Of a stretch of DNA of 64,000 nt, positions 1 to 9,992 are shown one piece after another. Below the pieces are notes generated by a model. The model was not told where the DNA came from and made no database searches. It worked only from the letters and a program-made list of their open reading frames with translations. The DNA is from Candidatus Pantoea gossypiicola (lineage in GTDB: Bacteria > Pseudomonadota > Gammaproteobacteria > Enterobacterales > Enterobacteriaceae): the NCBI RefSeq assembly GCF_008632075.1, contig NZ_VWVM01000012.1:66533-130532 (forward strand). The letters run 5' to 3'. The stretch's first letter is position 1; each line of letters opens with the position of its first letter. The position numbers were made by a program, and so were the translations under genes.

Positions 1-3000
1 CGTCTGCGGCTGGCGCTGCATCAGGGCGATATCGCCAGCGCGCAATTGCTGCTGGATCAACTGAAAAAGGTTGCACCTGATTCGGCAGAAACGCGCGAAT
101 CCGCTGTCGGCCTGGCGCTGACCTCATCCGATGGACGACAGCAACTGCAGCAGGCACGTCTGCTTGCCACCTCGGGACGACTGACCGAGGCGAAAAGCGC
201 TTATGATGCGCTGTTTAATGGCGTCTTCCCCGATCCCAATACCGCCCTGGAGTACTGGCGGCTGCTGGCGCGCCTTCCCGGTCAGGAGGGGATGGCTTAT
301 CAGCAGCTTCAGGCACTGGAACAGCGCTATCCGGGCAATATCGGGGTTGAGCTACAAATTGCGCGTATGGCGTTTAATCAGCAGCAGCCAGAAAAGGCGA
401 TAGCGCAGCTGAAAAAGCTGGCAAACAGCAATGGCGGGCGTGCCGCTGCTGCCGACCTCTGGCTGCAGCAGATCACCGATCAGCCGATCAGCGACAGCAG
501 CGTGGCACAGCTTAAAGCTTATCTGGCCGTTTTCACTGAGGGCGATGCGCACCAGCAGGGCGCAGAGGCGCTCGCGAAGCAGCAGACGACGCTGGCCGAT
601 CCCGCTTATCGGGAACGGATGAGGGCGCTGGCGCTGGTTGACGCAGGCGACGTGAATAACGCGATGACGACCCTTAACCGGGCGCTGAAAGCGAATCCCG
701 ACGATGCCGAATTAATGGGCGCAATGGGACAAACTCAGGCCCGCGCAGGTCATCGTGATGCCGCCACTCTCTGGCTGGAACGCGCCATTAAAGCGGGTCA
801 GCAGAGCACGCTGATCGGCAAATGGCAGTCACTATTGCAGAGCAATCGCTACTGGCTGGCGATTGAGCAGGGCGATAAAGCGCTGGCACAGCACGATATC
901 GACGCTGCCGAAAAGCACTATCGCGCGGCGCAAACGTATGACAGCAGCGACAGCTATGCCCTGATTGGCCTGGGTGATGTGGCGATGGCGCGCAAAGAGA
1001 CGGCGGCGGCTGAACAGTTCTGGCAGCGCGCGCGACGGCTGGATGGCACCAATATTACCGCAGTGCGTCGGCTGGCGGGGCTGTATCAGACGGTGTCGCC
1101 CGCTCGCGAAATGGAATTTATTAATACCTTGCCCGCTGCACAGCAGCGCGCACTGGCCGATACAATCCGGACGCTGCGCAGCGACAGCCTGCGTGCGGAA
1201 GCGGATGCCCTGGCGCAGCAGGCGCGCTGGTCGCAGGCCGCAGAGAAATATCGCCAGGCGCGCGAGCTGTCACCGGATGACGTCTGGCTCAGTTACCGGC
1301 TGGCGGGGGCACTGCGTAACAGCGGAACCGGACAGCAGGCGGATGCGGTAATGCGCGCACTGCCGCAGCAGCATCCTCAGGACGCCACCGCGCTGTATGC
1401 GACCGCACTCTGGTTCTCAGGCAATGATAACAACAGCGAGGCGATGGCCACGCTGCATCGGCTGCCCGACGCGCAGTGGAGCAGCGATATGCGCGAGCTG
1501 GCTGACCGCCTGAAGCAGGATCAGATCTTTGCCCAGGCTGAGGCGCTGCGCGCCGCCGGGCAGGAGCAGGCAGCGGTGACGCTGCTTCGGCAGCAGCCGG
1601 TTTCTACCCGGCGCGACCTGATGCTGGCCGACTGGGCGCTGGAACGCGGTGAAGCGCAGCAGGCGCTGGCGGATTATCAGCTTGTGCTGTCGCGCCAGCC
1701 GGATAACGGCGATGCGGCGCTGGGACGGATCGAAGCGCTGGTTGCCCTGCAGCGCACCCGCGAAGCTCGCCAGGCCCTGATGCTACAGCCGCCGGTGCAG
1801 GCCAGTGTCAATGCGGATCGCCGTGCTGCGCTGGCGTGGCAGGCGGTGGGTGAAACCACGCGGGCTGCCGCGCAGTTTACCGATCTGAAACAGCGCGCTG
1901 CCGTGCTGCCGCCTTCGCAGGACAAGGCGCTGGTGTTTCGTGATGCGGCACGGCTGGAGGGGGCGCAGCAGCAGCCTGAACAGGCGCTGGCAGACTATCG
2001 TCAGGCGATGACGGCCAGCGGTATCGATAGCCGTGGCAATATCAGCCGGGCAACCCGCAACAATCCCCAGGATGACTGGCTGAAGCGCAGCCTGCGCAGC
2101 GACACGGCCGATCTTTACCGTCAGCAGCAGACCACGCTGACGGTGCAGCAGGACTATTCACGCAACAGCGGTACTGGCGGAATCTCCGATTTTACGGCGC
2201 ACACCACCATGCTGCAGGCGGAACATCCGTTTGCCGATGGCCGGGGCTTTGTCCGTCTTGATCGGGTGGATGTCTCCGCAGGCACCTTTTCCACCCAAAA
2301 CGGCAGCATCGACGCCCTGTTTGGCAGCTGTGACGACGCCAGTTCGGGCGGCTGCAGTCGCCAGACCCGCCAGCGCGATGAGGGCACGGCGCTGGCCGCG
2401 GGCTGGCATAACGCGACCTGGTCGGCTGACCTCGGTACCACGCCGCTGGGTTTTGAAGTCACTAACTGGACCGGCGGCCTGAGCTGGAAAACCGATGTGA
2501 AACAGCTCGGCGTCACACTCACTGCCTCACGCAGGCCGATAGCCAGTTCGCTGCTCTCCTATGCCGGGACGCGCGATCCTGCAGCCAACGGGGGCAAAAG
2601 CTGGGGTGGCGTGGTGGCCACGGGCGGCAGCATCGGGCTGAGTTACGATCAGGGCGGCGCGCATGGCGTCTGGGGCGACATCAGCGCACATCAGATCACC
2701 GGTAAAAATGTCGCCGATAACAGCCGTGAACGACTGATGGGCGGCTATTACTATAAGCTCATCAACAGCGACAACCGCCGTGCGACCGTCGGGCTTAACA
2801 GCATGCTCTGGCACTATCAGAAGGATCTCAGCGATTACACCTTCGGCCAGGGCGGTTACTACAGTCCGCAGCAGTATCTCTCCTTTTCTGTGCCGGTGAC
2901 CTGGCGGCAGCGGACAGAGAACTGGTCGTTTGATCTGGGCGGCTCCGTCTCCTGGTCACATTCGAAAACCAGTGCGCAGCAGCGCTATCCGGTTAATCCG

Positions 3001-3249
3001 GGCTATACCCTTGCCAGTAATCCGTCTTCTGCCAGCAGTTCCGGCGGCGGTACGGGCTATACGCTGCAGGCAGTGATTGAGCGACGGCTGACGTCGAGCT
3101 GGTTTATTGGGGCGGGTGTCGATATTCAGCAGGCGAAGGATTACACCCCGAGTCATGGTTTGCTCTATGTGCGCTATGCTGCCGGCGGCTGGGAAGGCGA
3201 TCTCGATATGCCGCCACAGCCGCTGATCCCTTACGCAGATTTTAAATAA
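1..3249 (+). CDS. bcsC: Cellulose synthase subunit BcsC, 5' truncated by window edge
   Basis: Outer-membrane component of the bacterial cellulose export machine; it carries the glucan from the BcsA/BcsB inner-membrane complex across periplasm and outer membrane. The frame is open from base 1, so the start lies outside the window. 1082 residues are visible. Roughly the first 700 are Ala/Gln/Leu-rich helical TPR-type repeats (periplasmic scaffold). From about residue 713 the composition turns to Gly/Ser/aromatic alternating beta strands, typical of the BCSC_C outer-membrane barrel, ending in the stop at 3247-3249. The following gene, a membrane phosphodiesterase, matches the E. coli bcsC-yhjK order. 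Cellulose synthesis is activated by c-di-GMP in this system. Family assignment is firm; only the N-terminus is missing. Confidence 0.95.
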   Translation, partial: RLRLALHQGDIASAQLLLDQLKKVAPDSAETRESAVGLALTSSDGRQQLQQARLLATSGRLTEAKSAYDALFNGVFPDPNTALEYWRLLARLPGQEGMAYQQLQALEQRYPGNIGVELQIARMAFNQQQPEKAIAQLKKLANSNGGRAAAADLWLQQITDQPISDSSVAQLKAYLAVFTEGDAHQQGAEALAKQQTTLADPAYRERMRALALVDAGDVNNAMTTLNRALKANPDDAELMGAMGQTQARAGHRDAATLWLERAIKAGQQSTLIGKWQSLLQSNRYWLAIEQGDKALAQHDIDAAEKHYRAAQTYDSSDSYALIGLGDVAMARKETAAAEQFWQRARRLDGTNITAVRRLAGLYQTVSPAREMEFINTLPAAQQRALADTIRTLRSDSLRAEADALAQQARWSQAAEKYRQARELSPDDVWLSYRLAGALRNSGTGQQADAVMRALPQQHPQDATALYATALWFSGNDNNSEAMATLHRLPDAQWSSDMRELADRLKQDQIFAQAEALRAAGQEQAAVTLLRQQPVSTRRDLMLADWALERGEAQQALADYQLVLSRQPDNGDAALGRIEALVALQRTREARQALMLQPPVQASVNADRRAALAWQAVGETTRAAAQFTDLKQRAAVLPPSQDKALVFRDAARLEGAQQQPEQALADYRQAMTASGIDSRGNISRATRNNPQDDWLKRSLRSDTADLYRQQQTTLTVQQDYSRNSGTGGISDFTAHTTMLQAEHPFADGRGFVRLDRVDVSAGTFSTQNGSIDALFGSCDDASSGGCSRQTRQRDEGTALAAGWHNATWSADLGTTPLGFEVTNWTGGLSWKTDVKQLGVTLTASRRPIASSLLSYAGTRDPAANGGKSWGGVVATGGSIGLSYDQGGAHGVWGDISAHQITGKNVADNSRERLMGGYYYKLINSDNRRATVGLNSMLWHYQKDLSDYTFGQGGYYSPQQYLSFSVPVTWRQRTENWSFDLGGSVSWSHSKTSAQQRYPVNPGYTLASNPSSASSSGGGTGYTLQAVIERRLTSSWFIGAGVDIQQAKDYTPSHGLLYVRYAAGGWEGDLDMPPQPLIPYADFK

Positions 3250-3366
3250 CACGGAACGGGAAAAAGCAGGACTTTTCAGACGGTAAAAAAGTCAGTTTAT
3301 GGGATATACTGGCGGGCATTGTCCTGTCTGCTATCTGGGCTTTTTTCATCGTCGGGAGAGAATTTT

Positions 3367-5373
3367 TTGCGCGTAAGCCGATCACTTACGATAAAGCAGA
3401 TGGCGACAGTTTCGCTGGTTGCGGTTATCACCATCAGTATCTTTATCGTCATCCAACTGTTTCATTTTGTGCAGCAGCGCAGGATTGACTACGCCCAGCA
3501 GATGGAAAATATCGCGCACACCGTCCGCCAGCCGCTGTCGGAAGCAGTGCTGCGCGCCGATATTTCTCAGGCCGAACGCATTCTTCATTCACTGAAGCCT
3601 GCCGGTATTTTATCGCGCGCCGACGTGGTGCTGCCTAATGCGTTCCAGGCCCTGCACGCCGATTTCGAGACGGAAAAACCGGTGCCGCTTCTGGTGGCCC
3701 GTCTGTTTGAGCTGCCGGTGCAGATTACCCTGCCGCTCTATTCGGTCGAAAATACCGGGATGCCGAAGCCGCTGGCCTATCTGGTGTTGCAGGCTAACTC
3801 GACGCGCGTCTACCAGTTTATCCTCAGTACCCTCTCAACCATGATCATCACCTATCTGCTGCTGGCGCTGATCCTCTCCGTGGCGATCAGCTGGTGCATC
3901 AACCGGCTGGTGGTGCATCCGCTGCGCAATCTCTCACGCGAGCTGCAGGAGCTGCCACCGCAGTCGATTCTGACGCATAAACTGACCCTGCCGCAGAGCC
4001 ACCGCGATGACGAAATCGGCATGCTGATCCGCAGCTATAACCGTAATCAGCAGGTGCTGGAGTCGATTCATGACGAGATGAGCCGGCTGACGACCCATTT
4101 TGCCGTCACCGATCTGCCTAACCGTACGCTGTTTCTGGCGCTGGTCGAACAGTTCATGTGCAACCCTGAACAGTCATTGGGTCTGATGGTGATCCGCATT
4201 GAAACGCTGCAGGAAGCCAATGGCGTCCTGAGCGATGAGCAGCGCGATACGCTGATGCTGACGCTGGTGGAGAAAATCCGGCATACGCTGGATGACCATA
4301 CCCTGCTGGCGCAGACCGGTGTCAGCGACTTCGTGCTGTTAATGAAGCGTGCCAGTAATCCGTTCCGTGCGCTGCGCCTGGCGCGTAACCTGATGATTCG
4401 CCTGAATCAGCCGGTCAACCTGCATCAGCTGCAGCTGCGTCCTAACGTCAGTATCGGTCTGGCGCTGCGCGACGATAAGCCGCTGAACGCGAATGAGCTG
4501 CTTGACCGCGCGACCTCGGCGATGATGTCGGCTCGCCATCAGGGCAAAAACCAGATCCTGTTCTTTGACGCCGCGCTGACCGAGCGCGCCCAGAAGCGTC
4601 TGACACAGGAGCATGACATTCTGCAGGGGCTGCACGATGAGCAGTTCGCCCTCTACCTGCAACCCCAGGTGGATATGCGCACCGGTAGGTTAACGGGTGC
4701 AGAAGCGCTGCTGCGTATGCGCCAGCCTGATGGCAGTTACGGTCTGACCGAAGAGTTTATTGCCAGTGCCGAAGAGATTGGCGTGATTAGCGCGATTGGC
4801 CGCTGGGTGTTTGAAGAGGCGTGCCGCATTCTGGCTGGCTGGCAGCGACAGGGCATGATGCTGCCGCTGAGTGTGAATATTTCCGCTGTGCAACTGCGGG
4901 ATACCGGCGTGGTTTCTCATCTGCAATCTTTGCTGGCGCGCCACCGCATTGCGCCAGGCACCCTGGTGCTGGAAGTGACAGAAACGGCTCAGCTTGACGA
5001 TGCGGAACAGGCGATGTCGATGCTGCGACTGTTGCAGCAGACCGGCGTGGCGGTGGCGCTGGATGATTTCGGCATGGGCTATTCCAACCTGAACTATCTC
5101 CATCAGCTGAAAGCGTTGCCGGTTAACAAACTGAAGATGGATCGCAGCTTTGTGGCGGCACTGCCGCATGACGACACCATGGTCCGCATCGTGGCGGCCA
5201 TCGCCGAGATTATCCATCTGGAGGTGATTGCCGAAGGGGTGGAAACGGCGGAGCAGCGCGACTGGCTGCTGGCACGCGGTATCGCTATCGGTCAGGGCTA
5301 TCTCTATGCGGAAGCGCTGCCGGTGAGCCGCTTCAACCAGACCTGGATCGAAAACTCCTCACTGCCGCAATAA
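3367..5373 (+). CDS. pdeK: Membrane-bound GGDEF/EAL c-di-GMP phosphodiesterase (YhjK/HmsP type)
   Basis: Predicted inner-membrane phosphodiesterase that hydrolyses c-di-GMP and so opposes cellulose and biofilm production. The 668-residue protein has a TM segment near residues 10-32, a periplasmic stretch, a second TM near 155-180, a HAMP-like linker, a GGDEF domain and a C-terminal EAL domain. The GGDEF signature is replaced by GVSDF near residue 318, so cyclase activity is unlikely. The EAL domain keeps EALLR (~445), the DDFGMGYSN metal-binding loop (~566) and EGVET (~623), so it looks active. I chose the TTG at 3367 because GGGAGAG (3354-3360) lies six bases upstream; an upstream in-frame TTG at 3319 lacks a comparable site. 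It sits directly downstream of bcsC, as in E. coli. Confidence 0.9.
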   Translation: MRVSRSLTIKQMATVSLVAVITISIFIVIQLFHFVQQRRIDYAQQMENIAHTVRQPLSEAVLRADISQAERILHSLKPAGILSRADVVLPNAFQALHADFETEKPVPLLVARLFELPVQITLPLYSVENTGMPKPLAYLVLQANSTRVYQFILSTLSTMIITYLLLALILSVAISWCINRLVVHPLRNLSRELQELPPQSILTHKLTLPQSHRDDEIGMLIRSYNRNQQVLESIHDEMSRLTTHFAVTDLPNRTLFLALVEQFMCNPEQSLGLMVIRIETLQEANGVLSDEQRDTLMLTLVEKIRHTLDDHTLLAQTGVSDFVLLMKRASNPFRALRLARNLMIRLNQPVNLHQLQLRPNVSIGLALRDDKPLNANELLDRATSAMMSARHQGKNQILFFDAALTERAQKRLTQEHDILQGLHDEQFALYLQPQVDMRTGRLTGAEALLRMRQPDGSYGLTEEFIASAEEIGVISAIGRWVFEEACRILAGWQRQGMMLPLSVNISAVQLRDTGVVSHLQSLLARHRIAPGTLVLEVTETAQLDDAEQAMSMLRLLQQTGVAVALDDFGMGYSNLNYLHQLKALPVNKLKMDRSFVAALPHDDTMVRIVAAIAEIIHLEVIAEGVETAEQRDWLLARGIAIGQGYLYAEALPVSRFNQTWIENSSLPQ

Positions 5374-5598
5374 TTGCCTGATTCATTGATTTTGCGAGAA
5401 TTTTAGTTACAAAACCCCTTGCTGAAGCGTTTCAGTTCAGAATTACGATCCCAGGGTTTCCTGGGCGTTTGTCACCCTGTATTAATCACGTAAACAGAGT
5501 GTTATTTTCGGGTTACTGTCAGGCGTCACCTCTGTTGCCCGCCAGTCACAATAACGAATCCGACAACATCACCTCACGGCGTTAGTGGACACCTGTTT

Positions 5599-6888
5599 AT
5601 GAAAACCTCACTTTTTAAAAGCCTTTATTTCCAGGTGCTGATGGCGATTGGCATCGGCGTTTTGTTAGGCCATTTTTACCCAGAAATAGGGACCCAGATG
5701 AAGCCGCTGGGAGATGGCTTTGTTAAGTTAATCAAGATGATTATCGCCCCGGTGATTTTTTGTACCGTGGTGACCGGCATTGCAGGCATGGAAAGCATGA
5801 AAGCGGTGGGACGGACCGGCGCAGTTGCCCTGCTCTATTTTGAAATTGTCAGCACCATCGCGCTGATTATCGGCCTGATCGTGGTGAACGTCGTGCAGCC
5901 AGGTGCCGGGATGAACGTTGATCCTGCCACGCTGGATGCTAAAGCCGTGGCGATGTACGCCCAGCAGGCAGAACAGCAGGGCATCGTTCCCTTCCTGCTG
6001 GATATTATTCCTAACAGCGTGATTGGCGCTTTTGCCAGCGGCAATATTCTGCAGGTATTGCTGTTCGCCATTCTGTTTGGTTTTGCTCTGCATCGTCTGG
6101 GTAACACCGGCACGCTGATTTTCAACGTGATTGAAAATTTCTCAAAAGTCATTTTCGGCATCATCAACATGATCATGCGTCTGGCACCGATAGGAGCATT
6201 TGGTGCAATGGCGTTCACTATCGGTAAATATGGCGTGGGATCACTGGTGCAGCTCGGCCAGTTGATCATCTGCTTCTACATCACCTGTATTCTGTTTGTG
6301 GTGATCGTGCTGGGGCTGATTGCGCGTCTGTTTGCCGGATTCAGCATCTTTAAGTTTATTGCCTACATCAAAGAAGAGCTGCTGATTGTGCTGGGTACAT
6401 CCTCTTCCGAGTCTGCACTGCCACGCATGCTGGATAAGATGGAGAAACTGGGCTGTAAGAAATCAGTGGTCGGGCTGGTGATCCCCACCGGTTACTCCTT
6501 TAACCTCGACGGCACCTCGATTTACCTGACCATGGCGGCGGTGTTTATCGCTCAGGCGACCAATGCGCACATGGATATCGTCCATCAGATTACGCTGCTG
6601 GTGGTGCTGCTGCTCTCCTCGAAAGGCGCAGCGGGGGTAACCGGAAGCGGATTTATCGTACTGGCGGCGACGCTCTCTGCGGTAGGCCATCTGCCAGTGG
6701 CAGGTCTGGCGCTGATACTCGGTATTGACCGCTTTATGTCCGAAGCGCGTGCGCTGACTAACCTGATCGGTAACGGTGTGGCGACCGTGGTGGTGGCGAA
6801 GTGGGTCGATCAGCTGGATCGTAAGCAGTTGAACGACACGCTGGCAGGCCGTAATAAGGAGAATAAAGCGTCTGAATCTTCAATTTAA
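5599..6888 (+). CDS. dctA: C4-dicarboxylate:H+ symporter DctA
   Basis: Inner-membrane uptake of succinate, fumarate, malate and aspartate coupled to cations (DAACS/glutamate symporter family). It has 429 residues, close to the usual length. Hydrophobic segments span residues ~8-420. The serine-rich re-entrant loop [11 protein letters not shown] and the substrate/cation motif [14 protein letters not shown] are intact. The gene has its own 225-bp upstream region and is followed by a hairpin at 6915-6951, so it is probably monocistronic. In E. coli it is controlled by DcuS/DcuR and CRP; I did not find a convincing site for either here. Confidence 0.96.
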   Translation: MKTSLFKSLYFQVLMAIGIGVLLGHFYPEIGTQMKPLGDGFVKLIKMIIAPVIFCTVVTGIAGMESMKAVGRTGAVALLYFEIVSTIALIIGLIVVNVVQPGAGMNVDPATLDAKAVAMYAQQAEQQGIVPFLLDIIPNSVIGAFASGNILQVLLFAILFGFALHRLGNTGTLIFNVIENFSKVIFGIINMIMRLAPIGAFGAMAFTIGKYGVGSLVQLGQLIICFYITCILFVVIVLGLIARLFAGFSIFKFIAYIKEELLIVLGTSSSESALPRMLDKMEKLGCKKSVVGLVIPTGYSFNLDGTSIYLTMAAVFIAQATNAHMDIVHQITLLVVLLLSSKGAAGVTGSGFIVLAATLSAVGHLPVAGLALILGIDRFMSEARALTNLIGNGVATVVVAKWVDQLDRKQLNDTLAGRNKENKASESSI

Positions 6889-6914
6889 TCATTGAATTTC
6901 ACTTAAATCCCCAC

Positions 6915-6951
6915 AAATGCCCGCTGTCGCTTGCCCTGACAGCGGGCATTT
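6915..6951 (+). terminator. Stem-loop after dctA
   Basis: A 14-bp perfect inverted repeat (6915-6928 with 6938-6951, stem AAATGCCCGCTGTC) with a 9-base loop lies 26 bp past the dctA stop. No long T-run follows beyond the stem's own TTT, so efficiency as an intrinsic terminator is uncertain. Confidence 0.6.
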
Positions 6952-7134
6952 GCATAATGAACCCCACTTGTTTTTTTTGACGTTTTTCACTTCGTTGCGC
7001 GACATCCTGAGCTTCCTGTGGTCAAACACTCTGTTGTTGGATAACAGCGCGATTCGGCGTCAGCCGATTCGTTAATAACAGCGGCAATATGCGCCAGTGA
7101 TAACGATATTTGAATTATTTGAGTAGGGGTTCAC

Positions 7135-8625
7135 ATGCAGGGCACCAGAATTCGGCTTTTGGTTGGTGGATTAGTGCTGGCAGGCAGCTTTGGTCTCCAG
7201 GCCGAAACGCTGCAACCGGATCCGGCCTGGCAGGAAGGCAAGCTGGATAATGGATTTAACTGGCAGTTACTGGCCACACCGCAGCGCCCCAGTGACCGCA
7301 TTGAACTGCGGCTGGTGGTGAACACCGGTTCGCTGGTGGAAAGTGCGCAACAGACCGGCTTCAGCCATCTGTTGTCGCGTCTGGCGATGGTGCACAACAC
7401 GGCGCTCGATACGCAGCAGCAGCGCGCGCTATGGCAACAGGCGATGGATCCTCAGCATCCGCTACCGCCCGTTATCGCCTCCTATAACACCACCCAATAT
7501 AATCTGAGTCTGCCGAATAACCGCCCCGAGCTGCTGAAAGAAGCGATGAACTGGCTGGCGGCCACGGCGGGCAATATGGCGATCACTGAAGAAGTGGTTA
7601 ACACCGCGCTGGCCGCCTCCGATCCGGTGGCGACCTGGCCGAAAGATCCGCAGGATGTCTGGTGGCGCTACCGTCTGAAAGGCTCCGCGTTACTGGCGCA
7701 CGATCCCGCTGCACAACCCCGTGCACCGGTGGATTTAACCCAGCTCAGCGATTTTTATCATCAGTGGTACACCCCGGACGCGATGACGCTCTACGTGGTA
7801 GGCAACGTCGACAGCCGTAACCTCTCTGAACAGATCAACAAAACCTTCTCGGCGTTAACCGGCAAACGTGAAACCCCTGCGCCACTGCCGACGCTGTCGC
7901 CGCTGCCACATGAGCCGGTGAATCTGGTCAGCAGCAACATGACTCAGGATCGTCTGTCGCTGGTGTGGGATACGCCATGGCAACCGATTCGTGACTCCCA
8001 GAATCTGCAGCGTTACTGGCAAAGCGATCTGGCCCGTGAAGCACTGTTCTGGCACGTTCAGCGTGCACTCAGTGACAGTAAGGCGCAGGGCATCCAGGTC
8101 GGATTCGACTGCCGGGTGCTCTATCAGCGTGCGCAGTGCTCCATCAACATGGATGGACGTAATGAAAATCTGGCGCAGAATATGAATCTGGTGGCACGTG
8201 AGCTGGCGAACGTGCGTGACAAAGGTATACCGCAGGAGGAGTTTGATGCGCTGATGGCGCAGAAGCTGCTGGAGCTGAACAAGCTGTTTACCACTTATGC
8301 CCGCACCGACACCGATGTTCTGATGAGCCAGCGCCTGCGCTCGCAGCAGAACGCCGTGGTCGATATCGCGCCGGAGCAGTACCAGAAGCTGCGTCAGACT
8401 TTCCTGGCCGGCCTGACGCGCGAACAGCTGAATCAGGAGCTGCGCCAGCAGCTGACGCAGGAGCTGATGATGGTTCTGATTCAGCCGGAAGGCGAAGCAG
8501 AAACCAACGTAAAAAGCCTGCAAAACAGCTGGGACAAAGTGATGTCACCATCAGCGGCACCGGCGACCAGCAATGAAGCCAGTCCGCCGGATAGCAACGT
8601 CAAAGACGTTCCGCCCGCCGCGTAA
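7135..8625 (+). CDS. yhjJ: YhjJ, periplasmic M16-family protein with degenerate zinc site
   Basis: Member of the insulinase/pitrilysin (M16) family with an N-terminal signal peptide (residues 1-23, likely cleavage after LQA). The canonical HxxEH zinc-protease motif reads HLLSR at residues 78-82: the first His remains but the catalytic Glu and second His are gone. It is therefore expected to be proteolytically dead, as described for the E. coli family member. It has 496 residues. GAGTAGGGG precedes the ATG. It lies between dctA and, in E. coli, kdgK; here an esterase and an ABC transporter gene separate it from kdgK. The physiological role is unknown. Confidence 0.85.
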   Translation: MQGTRIRLLVGGLVLAGSFGLQAETLQPDPAWQEGKLDNGFNWQLLATPQRPSDRIELRLVVNTGSLVESAQQTGFSHLLSRLAMVHNTALDTQQQRALWQQAMDPQHPLPPVIASYNTTQYNLSLPNNRPELLKEAMNWLAATAGNMAITEEVVNTALAASDPVATWPKDPQDVWWRYRLKGSALLAHDPAAQPRAPVDLTQLSDFYHQWYTPDAMTLYVVGNVDSRNLSEQINKTFSALTGKRETPAPLPTLSPLPHEPVNLVSSNMTQDRLSLVWDTPWQPIRDSQNLQRYWQSDLAREALFWHVQRALSDSKAQGIQVGFDCRVLYQRAQCSINMDGRNENLAQNMNLVARELANVRDKGIPQEEFDALMAQKLLELNKLFTTYARTDTDVLMSQRLRSQQNAVVDIAPEQYQKLRQTFLAGLTREQLNQELRQQLTQELMMVLIQPEGEAETNVKSLQNSWDKVMSPSAAPATSNEASPPDSNVKDVPPAA

Positions 8626-8627
8626 TG

Positions 8628-9500
8628 TCAGGTTTTTGCCCTGAGCCACTCGGTCACTAACATCGGCCAGCTGGCGAGGGGCAAATCTGCCACGCCACGG
8701 ATACCAAATCCGTGTCCGCCTTTCTGATAGAAATGCACTTCTGCCGGAACTTTATGCTCACGCAGCGCGCCGAAAAACGCCATGCTGTGATTCACGGAGA
8801 CATCATCATCGTCGGCGGCGTGGATTAGCAGCGTCGGCGGCACCAGCGGATGAACCCGGGTTTCCATTGAGTAGGCTTCAATCGTTTTCTGATCGGGCCA
8901 CGCACCCAGCAGGCGGGTTCTGGCACCTTCATGAGCGATGCCGTCACGCATGCTGATCAGCGGATAAACTAATACCATTGCATCCGGACGCGGCGAGAAG
9001 TTCTCTGCGCCATCCTGCACCGGATAGAGTTTCTCTGCGAAACGCGTTCCCAGGCTGGCCGCCACGTGGCCACCCGCCGAAAAGCCCATCATCACAATGT
9101 ATTTACCGTTCAGGCCACGCTGTGCCCGATCACGCAGGACGCGAACCGCACGCTGCGCATCGGCCAGCGGTGCGTCGGGACCTTCGTGATGCCCGTCATA
9201 GGGCAGGCGATAGGTCATGACCGCCAGGGTGTAGCCCATGGAAGTAAAGAAGGTGGCCAGCGCGCTGCCTTCACGATCGATCATTACACGCTGATAGCCA
9301 CCGCCCGGTGCGACCAGCAGGGTAATGCCGTTGGATTCGACCGGATGCCAGATCGCCATCTCCGGGCAACGCACGCCGGTAGCAGCGCGATCGTAAGGTT
9401 CATACTCTTTTGCCATATCGACAATCTGCGGCTCGGCGCGCGAGTCGCTGGCGCCTGGTGCATCGCCGTGTGGCCAGATATTAATAATTTCTGTGTGCAT
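8628..9500 (-). CDS. Alpha/beta-hydrolase, acetyl-esterase (BD-FAE-like)
   Basis: A 290-residue cytoplasmic alpha/beta hydrolase without a signal peptide. The oxyanion-hole region reads APGGGY (64-69), the nucleophile elbow is GFSAGGH with Ser141, an Asp-rich turn near residue 230 offers the acid, and GGHGFG near the C-terminus supplies the His. This arrangement is typical of xylan/feruloyl acetyl-esterases of the BD-FAE/Axe group; the true substrate is unknown. It converges with yhjJ (2-bp gap) and is divergent from the MsbA-like gene. It is absent from the equivalent E. coli yhjJ-kdgK interval, so it is an accessory insertion here. Confidence 0.75.
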   Translation of the reverse strand: MHTEIINIWPHGDAPGASDSRAEPQIVDMAKEYEPYDRAATGVRCPEMAIWHPVESNGITLLVAPGGGYQRVMIDREGSALATFFTSMGYTLAVMTYRLPYDGHHEGPDAPLADAQRAVRVLRDRAQRGLNGKYIVMMGFSAGGHVAASLGTRFAEKLYPVQDGAENFSPRPDAMVLVYPLISMRDGIAHEGARTRLLGAWPDQKTIEAYSMETRVHPLVPPTLLIHAADDDDVSVNHSMAFFGALREHKVPAEVHFYQKGGHGFGIRGVADLPLASWPMLVTEWLRAKT

Positions 9501-9992
9501 AAATAGATCCTGATGCGGGGAATATTTTAATTGTTTTGTTCGCGGCCGGAGAGAACAGCATCCTGCTGTCTTTTGATTAAAAGATGGTCTTTTTTCAGGC
9601 GGTCGTCCATCCGAAAAGGGCGAATCTGACCAGATTCGGACTATGCCTGGAGAGCGATCTGTTTGTGTAACTGTTTAATATTAATCAATAAATTATAAGA
9701 GGAATTAAAGAGCGTTGCCGCAGCGTGTCTGTTATTAACCGCTAATTTTTAGCTTAAGGTAAATAGCTGGCACGGGCCGCTTTATTAGCCGCAATTTACC
9801 GGATATCACGCTGTTTGCTGTTAAGGTGACATAATGCTTTTAGTACCAGAGTTTTCTCTGCCTCTATGGTGAAATTAATGTGCCAGTCTCATCTGGGAAT
9901 GGCCAGCATCCTTTACCACGCGGCAGTTTCCGGTTGGTTGACGCGGTTTAACATAACATCATCCGTCTGTTCACAACGGTAAGATGCATGTC
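9501..9992. other. 492-bp divergent intergenic region
   Basis: AT-rich region between the esterase and msbA-like genes that must hold both promoters. Visible structure: small hairpins ACAGCA-tcc-TGCTGT (9554-9568) and CTTTT-gatt-AAAAG (9570-9583), and a perfect palindrome CGAATCTG-AC-CAGATTCG (9621-9638) that could be an operator. A 34-codon ORF (9878-9982) overlaps the start region of the next gene but has no clear ribosome site or resemblance. No RNA gene was recognised. Confidence 0.5.

Noticed and set aside
9878..9982. 34-codon ORF ending at the msbA-like start
   Set aside because: No convincing ribosome site and no recognisable sequence; could be a leader peptide but nothing supports it.
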